From assembly GCA_964560765.1 (NCBI GenBank), contig CAZLMG010000056.1, positions 1-20,206 of the forward strand: a stretch of DNA of 20,206 nucleotides. The letters run 5' to 3'. A program made the translations under genes and the position numbers. The notes beneath the pieces were generated by a model that did not search any database, was not told the DNA's origin, and was given only the letters and a program-made list of their open reading frames with translations. This document shows, piece after piece, positions 1 through 6,720 of the stretch. The stretch is from CAZLMG01 sp964560765 (GTDB lineage: Bacteria; Bdellovibrionota_B; Oligoflexia; Oligoflexales; CAZLMG01). The stretch's first letter is position 1. Each line of letters starts with the position of its first letter.

Positions 1-51
1 GAAGTGACATCTGAACACTGGTTGCAGTGGCTGCTTAGCTGACCAGTAAAC

Positions 52-67
52 AGGGGCAGGCCCTAGT
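52..67 (+). repeat. Dispersed 16-bp repeat, copy 1
   Basis: AGGGGCAGGCCCTAGT. The reverse complement of 20154-20169 matches it at 15 of 16 positions. A second shared block, TTAGCTGAC, lies at 35-43 here and in the same relative orientation beside the other copy (as GTCAGCTAA at 20190-20198), although the gap between blocks differs (8 versus 20 nt). Two blocks in the same order argue for a real dispersed element, REP- or MITE-like, rather than chance. No transposase gene is visible in the window. Confidence 0.5.
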
Positions 68-106
68 ATGTTATGGAGGCTCAAGAACACACTTAGAGAG
101 TTCTGA

Positions 107-749
107 TTCGATCACTTGACACGGCGTTCTTCCGTTAGCGGTGCATATCCCACGAAAGATTCGGGACTCAAGACCTACTTGCCCATAATCTCCATCGGGC
201 ACTGAACCTGCTACCGACCGCGCAGGCACAAGCTCCCCTGGGAATGACGCCCGCATATACTCAGGCGATGTCCGCACCGGGCACATGGGTACCGATACCC
301 AGCACGGCAGGAGACGTTGCTGGCGGTGAATGGTTGGCTTTCGCTCGCGGGCAATCGGGAACAAGCTGGGGCAAGGGCCCGAGCGCCGAAGAGATACAAG
401 CGTTTTTTAGAAGCGGGGGCCGCTATTCGCAGCCAAGATTTGCCGCGGTCCATCGTCCTGAGAGCCCGCTTGATCTGGAGTTTCCAAAAAAATTTTCCAA
501 CCCCTATGCCGAGGCGGCGGGCCGCACGGCGATGCCGACGATTGGTGATGTAGCATGGGGGGGGCGATGAGTACGGCCTCGCACACCGCCGCCGACACCT
601 TCGACTTTATGGTGGGACGTAGTCCAGCGCCGCGGCAGGAGGTGCCCTATTCCGCCTATCGTAACCTTTCAGATTACTTTTGGTATGAAGTGTCGAACAC
701 GCCGAATTCTGGTATGCCGCTGCTGCATTTTGATGGATCAGGGACCTAG
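107..749 (+). pseudogene. Degenerate or frameshifted ORF region, unrecognised
   Basis: I recognise no family. Three consecutive open stretches in different frames read like coding sequence. The first is 107-202, ending in a TGA. The second is open from 139 to 570, with an ATG at 244 but no Shine-Dalgarno. The third is 555-749. The second and third meet exactly at an eight-G tract (557-564), where a one-base change would join them into a product containing FAFARGQ-like and YFWYEV-like segments (as read: AFARGQ, DYFWYEVS). The lack of a ribosome site and the need for two frame changes favour a decayed gene. A phase-variable or mis-sequenced poly-G tract is the alternative. Confidence that this was once coding is modest. 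Confidence 0.3.
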
Positions 750-783
750 CACTGGGCTGCGCTTGGACAAAGAGTCGGCTCCT

Positions 784-1455
784 CTAAAACTCAATGCCAA
801 GGCTGATCACTCCCAGTGCAAGAAGGGTTCCATCGACAAGCGTATCGCCCAATTTCGCCAAGTCATCACTAAATTCTTGCAGAGAATCGGTTGTCGTGTC
901 GCTAGCCGAAACTGATGCTTTCGACTCGCCGCTCAGGAAATAGAAACCTTGAAAGTAGTCAATCCCAAAAACGACGGGGCCAAACCGCCAATGGTTGCCG
1001 ATGGCGAGTGGCACAACCATGCCTGACAAACTCAGAGTCGTGTCGAGCCGAAAGTTGGATACGTCATCGCGAACATTCATCACAATTTCGCCACTCATCA
1101 TCCCCAGCCCGGCCATAACGTTAAAACTATTTCCCAAGAAAAACCGACCGTAGCCATAGGTAAACTGGGAAGCCACCGTGACCTTGTCTGCGACGATCAT
1201 GCCACTTGCCGGAATGCTTGCCGTCAGATCCTCAGATCCTTGCAAGAGTCCAACGCCGACGGTTACATCTTCGCTGAGCAGCACATAGGCTGCTGCGCCA
1301 GCGCTCAGAGCGGCATCGGCGATGCCAGCGTAGATACCAGTGATACCGATCGTGCTCTTTTTGCGCTCAGCAGCCGAGGCGCCACCTTTTCCTATGGCCG
1401 TGGTGGTGTAGATGGTCGCAAAGAAGCTCAGTGCAAAAAGAGTGACGCGAATCAT
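784..1455 (-). CDS. Small outer-membrane beta-barrel-like protein
   Basis: A 223-residue product that starts MIRVTLFALSFF. The hydrophobic N-terminus is a plausible signal peptide ending near TAIGKG. The rest is rich in alternating polar and hydrophobic strands with Gly/Tyr/Phe turns (QFTYGYGRFFLG, FGIDYFQGFYFL) and ends in IEF; a C-terminal Phe is the usual outer-membrane barrel signature. I place the start at 1455 because GAGGA lies 8 nt upstream. An ATG 39 nt further upstream in the same frame would put 13 polar residues before the signal peptide and has no ribosome site. Family unknown; the barrel assignment is inference from composition. It stands alone, transcribed away from the LOV gene, and no clear terminator follows it. 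Confidence 0.65.
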   Translation of the reverse strand: MIRVTLFALSFFATIYTTTAIGKGGASAAERKKSTIGITGIYAGIADAALSAGAAAYVLLSEDVTVGVGLLQGSEDLTASIPASGMIVADKVTVASQFTYGYGRFFLGNSFNVMAGLGMMSGEIVMNVRDDVSNFRLDTTLSLSGMVVPLAIGNHWRFGPVVFGIDYFQGFYFLSGESKASVSASDTTTDSLQEFSDDLAKLGDTLVDGTLLALGVISLGIEF

Positions 1456-1744
1456 GTTGGTTTCCTCGTTGTGAGGTGAAAATTTAGTTCGCACACTTGC
1501 CGTGAGTGCTGCGCACCCCTACAGCCCGCTTTCGGGATCTTCGAAAAAATACTGAGAAAAATGCGTAACGGCGCCGGCATGGGTGAAATCTACCATGGAA
1601 AAACCTGAGTGATGGTCAATGGTTGCCGAAAAATTGCGGGCTCGCGATTTCATGTAGTGACAATTCTTGGCGTTTGGCGTGTGATCAACGCTGGATGCCG
1701 GTGCATGGGTAGGTGCCGGGATCGCCCATTTGAGACAAACCAGC
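1456..1744. other. Intergenic, no gene seen
   Basis: About 290 nt upstream of the barrel gene and of the receiver remnant. Short open frames occur on both strands but show no ribosome site and no recognisable motif. It presumably holds the promoters for the flanking divergent units; I cannot place convincing -35/-10 pairs. Confidence 0.4.
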
Positions 1745-1904
1745 ATGAGTGCCTTCCAGTTAGAAGAGTCCAAGCCAAAAGTCCTCGTTGTTGAGGATAA
1801 CGACAGTCGAGGCAGAACGCGATGCGCGAATTTCTCGCGTCTTTTTAAAGCCCTTTCGCTTCGAGACTTTAGTAGAATACTTGCGCGAGTGTTCGCGGTC
1901 TTAG
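1745..1904 (+). pseudogene. Gutted response-regulator receiver (REC) gene
   Basis: ATG at 1745 opens a frame reading MSAFQLEESKPK, then KVLVVEDND, the beta-1 strand and acidic pair of a receiver domain. At about 1812 the frame is lost. In another frame (1813-1848) QNAMREFLASF looks like helix alpha-1. In a third frame (1842-1904) FLKPFRFETLVEYLRE is the beta-5 Lys-Pro motif and final helix, ending at TAG 1902. The middle of the domain, including the phospho-accepting Asp and the Thr/Ser switch residue, is absent. A receiver is about 120 residues; roughly half remains. As it stands, translation from 1745 gives only 54 residues, ending at 1909. The stop of the old frame lies 17 nt before the LOV start, so the two were probably one operon. 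The beta-1 and beta-5 assignments are firm; the alpha-1 reading is tentative. Confidence 0.75.
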
Positions 1905-1921
1905 AATAGGGGGGCGGCTAG

Positions 1922-2506
1922 GTGGACTATCTTTTCATTCGACAAGCATCGAGGCTCTTTACCCACCCTTTTACCTTGGTGAATATCGAGGCGGTCGATC
2001 ATCCATTGGTGCTGGTGAATGCGCAATTTTGCGAATTGGTTGGTTATTCTGAGTCGGAAATTCTGGGGCGCAATTGCCGATTTTTGCAGGGCGATGCTAC
2101 GGAGCGCCGCGAGGTCGAGAAGATACACGCTGCCATCGAGCAACGACTTGCTGTCTATTCCGATCTCGTGAACTACAAAAAAGAAGGCGAGTTGTTTATC
2201 AATCGGCTGATCTTGTTGCCGCTGAAGCTAGGTGGCGTTCAGCATTACATAGGCCTGCAGATCGATGCCACCCAGCTGGTGCGGAACCAACCGACAAGTC
2301 GCGAGTGGGATACCTTGACCCGTAACCAGCAGAGCGAGAAGATCCGGGATTGGATGAATACGCCCTTGATGAAGATTCGTATGATACTCGAAAATAATTT
2401 GTTGGACCAAACCAGCGCTGCTGCCATTCTGTCGAGCACGTTGGTCGAAATTCGGGAGAAAATCATTCAACTGCCCTATGGTGACAACCTACCGCGGCAG
2501 ACCTGA
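1922..2506 (+). CDS. Short LOV-domain blue-light photoreceptor
   Basis: A 194-residue cytoplasmic protein starting at GTG, with AGGGGGGCGG just upstream. Residues 15-118 form a LOV-type PAS domain: GRNCRFLQG at 49-57 contains Cys52, which in this family forms the light-driven adduct with FMN. Further flavin contacts are present: Asn51, Arg53, Gln56, Asn84 (LVNYKK), Asn94 (FIN) and Gln113 (GLQIDAT). The second phosphate-binding Arg usual in the IRxA segment is replaced by His69. Residues 135-190 are helical and resemble a two-helix dimerisation bundle; TPLMKI is reminiscent of a histidine-kinase H-box, but Asp sits where the His would be and no ATPase domain follows. It is therefore a short LOV protein that signals by dimer or partner contact. 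Its likely receiver partner just upstream is wrecked. Confidence 0.9.
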   Translation: MDYLFIRQASRLFTHPFTLVNIEAVDHPLVLVNAQFCELVGYSESEILGRNCRFLQGDATERREVEKIHAAIEQRLAVYSDLVNYKKEGELFINRLILLPLKLGGVQHYIGLQIDATQLVRNQPTSREWDTLTRNQQSEKIRDWMNTPLMKIRMILENNLLDQTSAAAILSSTLVEIREKIIQLPYGDNLPRQT

Positions 2507-2531
2507 AGCGGCGGGGCTGCGGCGTGAGGTC

Positions 2532-3410
2532 CTATTCTTCGGATTCCTCTTTGCTGACCTCGGCGGCTTTCTTGACGTTTTCCTTGATGACGCGGCGAAC
2601 TTCTTTGCCCAGATCATCGGAGTTCTCGTCGAGAAGGATGGAGCCAGTCCCGAGATCGGAAAAGTCGACCTGCTCGGAATTGTGCTCGGGATCGCTAAAA
2701 TCCAGCCACTGACCAAGATCGAATGCCACAAGCAAGGGGTTTTCCGCATGTGCCTTGACGCTAAATGGGTTGGCGCCCATGGCGATTTGGAATTCTTCGT
2801 CAAACTCAAACGCCATGGTGAAGTCGACGCTTGGGCTTTGATCGCTCGGTTGATATGAACCCATAAAAAAGATGCTTCGACCAGCTATTGAGTCATTTTC
2901 GCTGATACCAACCGAACTCAAATCTTCATCTTCGAGTTTATGTAGTTTTAGTTCCAGAGTCCTGTAGTCGGCGGTGTGCAGTGCAATAGCGCCAGGCTCA
3001 GGGGTCATGCTCCCATCTAATAGGTTGACGCGGTAAGGTCCGGTAAATTCGTCACGCCGCTCCGAGTCGCCCTCATCAACCCGCAGGCGGATATCGCGCA
3101 GCGCCAGCTCAGCTCTTGTTAACGTGAGGGTGCCCGCATCGGCTCCCGACTTATCTAGCACGGGAACCGTAAGTCCAACGAGAGTGGCGGAGGTAGTTTC
3201 TCGCGCGGCAAATCGTAGGGTCACCGAGCCCTGCTCGCTGGCCATCGGGCTGACCGGGTTTTCCTTCTTTTCGTCGTCGTCGCTGCTGCCAGGGTTACGC
3301 AGCCACGTGCCGCAACCTGTCAGAATCAGCATCATGGCCAGCAACGCGTGAGCTGCGCGGCGCCCGAAGTTAGTGGGGCGTTGTATGTCTATGGCAGATT
3401 GACTAATCAT
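2532..3410 (-). CDS. Lipoprotein B, paralogue of the 4324-5343 product
   Basis: A 292-residue product with a lipobox LTGC (Cys33) after a hydrophobic stretch, then an acidic linker (SSDDDEKKEN). The body shares an ordered set of blocks with the 339-residue lipoprotein two genes upstream: a V-P-L-D..G..G-L-T repeat-like start, A-ELALRDI, F-GPY..NLLD-SM-P-P, LE-ED, GRSIFFMG, a DEEF motif, AFDLGQWLDFS, and a C-terminal IKENVKK helix with an acidic tail. The start at 3410 has GAGGA 7 nt upstream and overlaps the end of the regulator gene by 8 nt, so the two are probably translationally coupled. Likely an outer-membrane or periplasmic surface lipoprotein; function unknown. It resembles DUF4382-type lipoproteins only loosely and I do not assert membership. 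Confidence 0.8.
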   Translation of the reverse strand: MISQSAIDIQRPTNFGRRAAHALLAMMLILTGCGTWLRNPGSSDDDEKKENPVSPMASEQGSVTLRFAARETTSATLVGLTVPVLDKSGADAGTLTLTRAELALRDIRLRVDEGDSERRDEFTGPYRVNLLDGSMTPEPGAIALHTADYRTLELKLHKLEDEDLSSVGISENDSIAGRSIFFMGSYQPSDQSPSVDFTMAFEFDEEFQIAMGANPFSVKAHAENPLLVAFDLGQWLDFSDPEHNSEQVDFSDLGTGSILLDENSDDLGKEVRRVIKENVKKAAEVSKEESEE

Positions 3411-4281
3411 GACGCGGTCCTCGTTTGGGATAGAGAAGTGGAAACAGTTGGCTATTGAACTGCAGCACGTGATGACGCGCCCCTTTGTCTTGCTGCTCTA
3501 ACTCTAAGATGCGCATGCATAAGTCTTCGACCATGGTTCTGATTTTATCCAGAGACTCTTTCGAAACCGCCACCGTCAGAGCGTTGATGTCGCGATCTTG
3601 CTCTTTGACGGCGGTGACGGCATCTTTTGCTAGTTCTATCATGCGTTGGTGGAAGCGAATGATAGATAATTCATGCAGCCCCTTTGGCGGCACCAATTGC
3701 TGACCCGTGTGAGTGAGACGCTGGGTTGTCGCATCATGGTGTACGAGGTCCAATTCCTGTAGGAGTTCGAGGCTTTCTTGCACTTTCGCTGGCGGCACAT
3801 AGGAAACAAGTTGTTGGCTGATCCAGTTTGGGTCGCCGTTAAATTCGTCGAGCGCCGCCATCTCGCGAATGACTGGGTGAAACCACTCGCCGAAGTAGCG
3901 AAATGCCTTTTGCTGTGAGGAGTCATCGAGTGAAGCATCTCGGATTTCGAGCAGTTGCTTGAGCATACTCTCGCGGCGCGTGCTGGTTCGAGCATTGTTA
4001 TATTCAACAAGGGCCAGAAAGTACCGGCGGTCGCTATTTTTTAGGCCAAGAGCTACCGCCAGCTTTTTGGCTGTTGCAGCGCTGATTTGCCGGCGCCCGG
4101 TCACAAAAAGCCAGGAGATGTTTGTGTCGCCTAGTCCAAGGTCGGTAGAAAATTGTCGGTAGGAGTACTTGGTAAGAGACTCCTTGGCGCGCTGAAAGAG
4201 GGCACCAAGGTAGTCGCGATAGGAGAGGTATTCCGTCGGACGCAACGCCTGAGCTATGTTCTTGAGTTGCGTCATTGGCAC
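3403..4281 (-). CDS. TIGR02147/DUF4423-family transcriptional regulator
   Basis: A 292-residue protein without a signal peptide. The N-terminus, with YLSYRDYLGALFQ followed by YSYRQFSTDLGL, and the helix-turn-helix that follows (about residues 45-80, GDTNISWLFVTGRR then ATAKKLAVALGL) are characteristic of the TIGR02147 family found in Fibrobacter and Bdellovibrio-like bacteria. The rest is the helical/winged DUF4423-like region ending in LEQQDK and a short tail. The start is GTG 4281, with GGAG 6 nt upstream; ATG two codons in is an alternative. It sits between two paralogous lipoprotein genes in the same orientation, 42 nt after the first and overlapping the second. It therefore probably controls its own operon, perhaps through the inverted repeat at 5378-5417. 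Family assignment is confident; the regulon is inference. Confidence 0.85.
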   Translation of the reverse strand: MPMTQLKNIAQALRPTEYLSYRDYLGALFQRAKESLTKYSYRQFSTDLGLGDTNISWLFVTGRRQISAATAKKLAVALGLKNSDRRYFLALVEYNNARTSTRRESMLKQLLEIRDASLDDSSQQKAFRYFGEWFHPVIREMAALDEFNGDPNWISQQLVSYVPPAKVQESLELLQELDLVHHDATTQRLTHTGQQLVPPKGLHELSIIRFHQRMIELAKDAVTAVKEQDRDINALTVAVSKESLDKIRTMVEDLCMRILELEQQDKGARHHVLQFNSQLFPLLYPKRGPRHD

Positions 4282-4323
4282 GGCTCGCTCCTGGTTCGTG
4301 AATCGGAACGTTGTAACCCATTG

Positions 4324-5343
4324 TTACTGAATAACGGATTCTTCGCTATCTTCTGCTTCAGACTCGTCATCGTTCTCGGCGTCATTGTCTTCGTCTTCTT
4401 CCAATTTGCCGTTGCCGTCATCGTCTTTGCCAAACTTGGTCGAGTTTTTGATGCCTTCCTTGATCGCTTTCCACAGAGCCTTTTCCGTCTCGACGGTCGA
4501 GTTCTCTGACAGAGCCAGAGTTGTCGCGCCAACGAACGGAGCAAATGAGGATCCTTCTTCGTTGATTTCAGCGTTGCTCAAGTCGAGCCAGCTTGCGAGT
4601 TTAAAGGCGATGACGATGGCATTGGAGACGCCTTCCGCCACACCAACGGCACCTGTGCCGAAGACCTTGAACTCTTCGTCAATGCGGTATTCCATGTTGA
4701 AGGCCGTGACGGAACTATCAGCCGCCCAAGTAATCTGGCCAGCGACGTATAAGGAACGGTCGCGCATCACGTGATCAACGGACAGGCCAGCAGCATCGGC
4801 ATTGTCCGCCTCCAGGCGCTTCATTTCCATTTTGATTCCAGTATAGCTTCCGTCTGGTATCAAGAGGCTTTCTGGTGAAGGTGACATGGTATTGTCGATC
4901 AGGTTACAGATAAAGGGTCCCTTGAATTCAAATGGGTCTTGCCCGCTTTCGTTGTCAGCGCTGTCATCTTCTTCCGCCTCAACGTCTTCGCTTTCGGTTT
5001 CAATTTCTTGCAAGGCAAGTGTAGCTGCCGCGGTATCGGATTGTAGTAATTTGATTTTATCGAGCGCTAAATAGGCATCAGTCATGTTCAGAGAGCCGAT
5101 GATGGTGCCATCAATGTCGATCAACGGAATATCTGCCCCGGCAAGTGCTAGTGCTGCTGGGCGCTGACCAACGACCGATAGGCTTGTCGCGGCCGTGCCA
5201 ATCGGAGTACCGGCACTGTACCCTTTGCTGACTTCAGCATCTTCCGATGTCGCGTCAGGGTTGATGGCGCTGCAGCTCGGAAGGCCAAAGAACAGGGCCG
5301 TGGCCGCAGCGATGAAGATGCGCTTTTGAGACTTGCTTTGCAT
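4324..5343 (-). CDS. Lipoprotein A, first gene of the regulator operon
   Basis: A 339-residue product with lipobox LPSC (Cys24). AAGGAG lies 7 nt before the ATG. Blocks shared with the 292-residue lipoprotein downstream include IPLIDIDG..IGSLNMT, A-LALDKI, F-GPFICNLIDN-MSPSP, the MKRLEADN segment, DRSLYVAG, DEEFKVFG, AFKLASWLDLS and WKAIKEGIK. It differs by an acidic insertion (about residues 110-130, ESEDVEAEEDD) and a strongly acidic Asp/Glu-rich C-terminal tail of about 40 residues that includes an EF-hand-like run DDDGNGKLEEDE, which could bind calcium. It is probably exported and anchored by lipid; function unknown. It heads an operon with the regulator and the second lipoprotein. Confidence 0.82.
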   Translation of the reverse strand: MQSKSQKRIFIAAATALFFGLPSCSAINPDATSEDAEVSKGYSAGTPIGTAATSLSVVGQRPAALALAGADIPLIDIDGTIIGSLNMTDAYLALDKIKLLQSDTAAATLALQEIETESEDVEAEEDDSADNESGQDPFEFKGPFICNLIDNTMSPSPESLLIPDGSYTGIKMEMKRLEADNADAAGLSVDHVMRDRSLYVAGQITWAADSSVTAFNMEYRIDEEFKVFGTGAVGVAEGVSNAIVIAFKLASWLDLSNAEINEEGSSFAPFVGATTLALSENSTVETEKALWKAIKEGIKNSTKFGKDDDGNGKLEEDEDNDAENDDESEAEDSEESVIQ

Positions 5344-5377
5344 GGTGAACTCCTTACTGGTTTTGTTTCTGAGTCAT

Positions 5378-5417
5378 TCGGGCTTGCATCAGTCTTTGTA
5401 TTTGTGGCCAAGCCCGA
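5378..5417 (-). promoter_or_regulatory. Perfect 9-bp inverted repeat upstream of the lipoprotein/regulator operon
   Basis: TCGGGCTTG (5378-5386) and CAAGCCCGA (5409-5417) are exact inverted repeats with a 22-nt spacer, ending 35 nt upstream of the ATG at 5343. A weaker dyad AACCT-N5-AGGTT lies at 5427-5441, and AT-rich sequence (5455-5535) beyond it probably holds the promoter. The arms are far apart for a simple terminator, there is no T-run, and the placement fits an operator or a 5'UTR structure. The TIGR02147 regulator in the same operon is the natural candidate ligand. Confidence 0.5.
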
Positions 5418-5576
5418 CCTACATAGAACCTTTCGGAGGTTTTGGAAAGCGCATGAGATAATTCTAATAATAGCAATAAATACAATATAGTAATCGGTAA
5501 TAAATAAGATTTATCGCATCAGGTCGCATACATTATTTTCCTTTTGCGTTGCCGACGAGGCTGATAGGCTCTTGGG

Positions 5577-5622
5577 GCCTGCCGTAGCGGTCAAGGCAGG
5601 CTTAATCTGCTATAATTACCGA
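5577..5622 (+). promoter_or_regulatory. Extended -10 promoter with upstream dyad
   Basis: TGCTATAAT at 5608-5616 is a perfect extended -10 element. No convincing -35 precedes it; instead a perfect 7-bp inverted repeat GCCTGCC (5577-5583) / GGCAGGC (5595-5601) occupies the -35 area. The expected transcription start, about 7 nt after the -10, falls on the ATG at 5623, so the mRNA would be leaderless. The dyad could be an operator or activator site. Confidence 0.6.
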
Positions 5623-6660
5623 ATGCTTCCACTCCGCTGCCATTTGTTTCGAAATCGACGAACTCGGCCTCGCCGTCTAGGCCTGGCCGTGCTTTTAGCG
5701 CTGACGTCACTCGGCCCAACGTTGCTGCTCCTGCCGGCGCGCGGGCAGGCATCCAATGCCTGCGACGAGCAGCAGATTATGCAGACGGCTGCCGCCCTGC
5801 GCATTGCCGACTATGGCCAAAACCTCCCATCATCCTATGTGCGCAATCGCTTTGACGCCTTGAAGCGTTATGATGCTGGTGCTTGGCATGAGCTCATGCA
5901 GTTCTTTATCGAAGTCGGCGATCCAAACGCGGCGCTAACCTACGAAATCTTGCCGTTGGTGTTACACTTGCCTGAGCCGCTGCGGCAAAGTCTCGATGCC
6001 CGCCTGCGCGATTCGTACGTCAACGCCAAGAACGAGTTAGGTCGGCGTTTTGAGGGCGATCGCATCGTCTTTACCCCCAAGCGAGCCCTAAGCGCTTACG
6101 GACATCAGACCTCGAACGCGCATTTGACCGCCGTCGCCATGCGGCAGGAGGGGCGCATGCCGGCCGAGTTCCTGGATGCCTATTTCGGTTCCGTGCGTGG
6201 ACGCTTTTTCCAGCAAGGTGCGGCACCTTGGTATCGTGGCCGGGAAGTTCTTGATATTGCAAGTATTGTCCAGGGGCAGCTGCGGGCGGGCGCGGGCGGC
6301 AAGGATGTGGAATTGATCCTATTCGGCAGCTTGCCGAATGGCCGGGCCGGTCCGCGGTCAGATCTGGATGGATTGCCCATGAATCAGGCCACCGTGACGG
6401 CACTGAACACGCGCCTGCAAACCATTCGTAACGAGCTGGCAAGCCGCTTTCCGGGCACCCAATGGCACCTGGCCATGCCGGAGGCGTCGATTACACCCAA
6501 TCAGGCCGCCTCCATGAGCCCCGTGCAGATTCGCATCACCAGCGAAAAAATTTCCCTGCTGATCTTTCCGCCGACCGTGCTCAGTAAGTACTCTTATTTG
6601 ATTCCAGGCGGGTCGAGCGCGTCGACGGAGCGGGCTATGGAGTGGCCTCTGACGCCGTAA
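5623..6660 (+). CDS. Secreted protein with nucleotidyltransferase-like motif
   Basis: A 345-residue product. The Arg-rich n-region (RRTRPRR), a hydrophobic core (LAVLLALTSLGPTLLLL) and PARGQA form a signal peptide cut near residue 43. After a helical region, residues 229-250 read VELILFGSLPNG then GPRSDLDG, the GS...DxD signature of the polymerase-beta nucleotidyltransferase fold (Gly235-Ser236, Asp247, Asp249). The third carboxylate, expected on a later strand, is not apparent: the strand near 308-316 (EKISLLIFP) has only Glu308. It may therefore be a diverged or inactive member. An exported protein with this fold is unusual. Without the GS/DxD motif I would call it hypothetical. A TTG at 5572 is an alternative start but has no merit beside the promoter. 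It converges on the large lipoprotein gene. Confidence 0.7.
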   Translation: MLPLRCHLFRNRRTRPRRLGLAVLLALTSLGPTLLLLPARGQASNACDEQQIMQTAAALRIADYGQNLPSSYVRNRFDALKRYDAGAWHELMQFFIEVGDPNAALTYEILPLVLHLPEPLRQSLDARLRDSYVNAKNELGRRFEGDRIVFTPKRALSAYGHQTSNAHLTAVAMRQEGRMPAEFLDAYFGSVRGRFFQQGAAPWYRGREVLDIASIVQGQLRAGAGGKDVELILFGSLPNGRAGPRSDLDGLPMNQATVTALNTRLQTIRNELASRFPGTQWHLAMPEASITPNQAASMSPVQIRITSEKISLLIFPPTVLSKYSYLIPGGSSASTERAMEWPLTP

Positions 6661-6692
6661 AAAAAGCGAGCGCCGCGAAGGCGCGGCGCTCG
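6659..6692 (-). terminator. Rho-independent terminator of the 1016-residue lipoprotein gene
   Basis: An 11-bp perfect stem CGAGCGCCGCG (6667-6677) and CGCGGCGCTCG (6682-6692) with a 4-nt loop. On the minus strand it is followed by a T-run (complement of the A-run 6659-6665). It overlaps the stop codon of the convergent + gene. Confidence 0.9.
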
Positions 6693-6720
6693 GACTCTGG
6701 TTGCCTGCAGTGATCCTGTT

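Noticed and set aside
1519..1773. Minus-strand 84-residue ORF
   Set aside because: No Shine-Dalgarno, no motif, and it overlaps the clear receiver start on the other strand.
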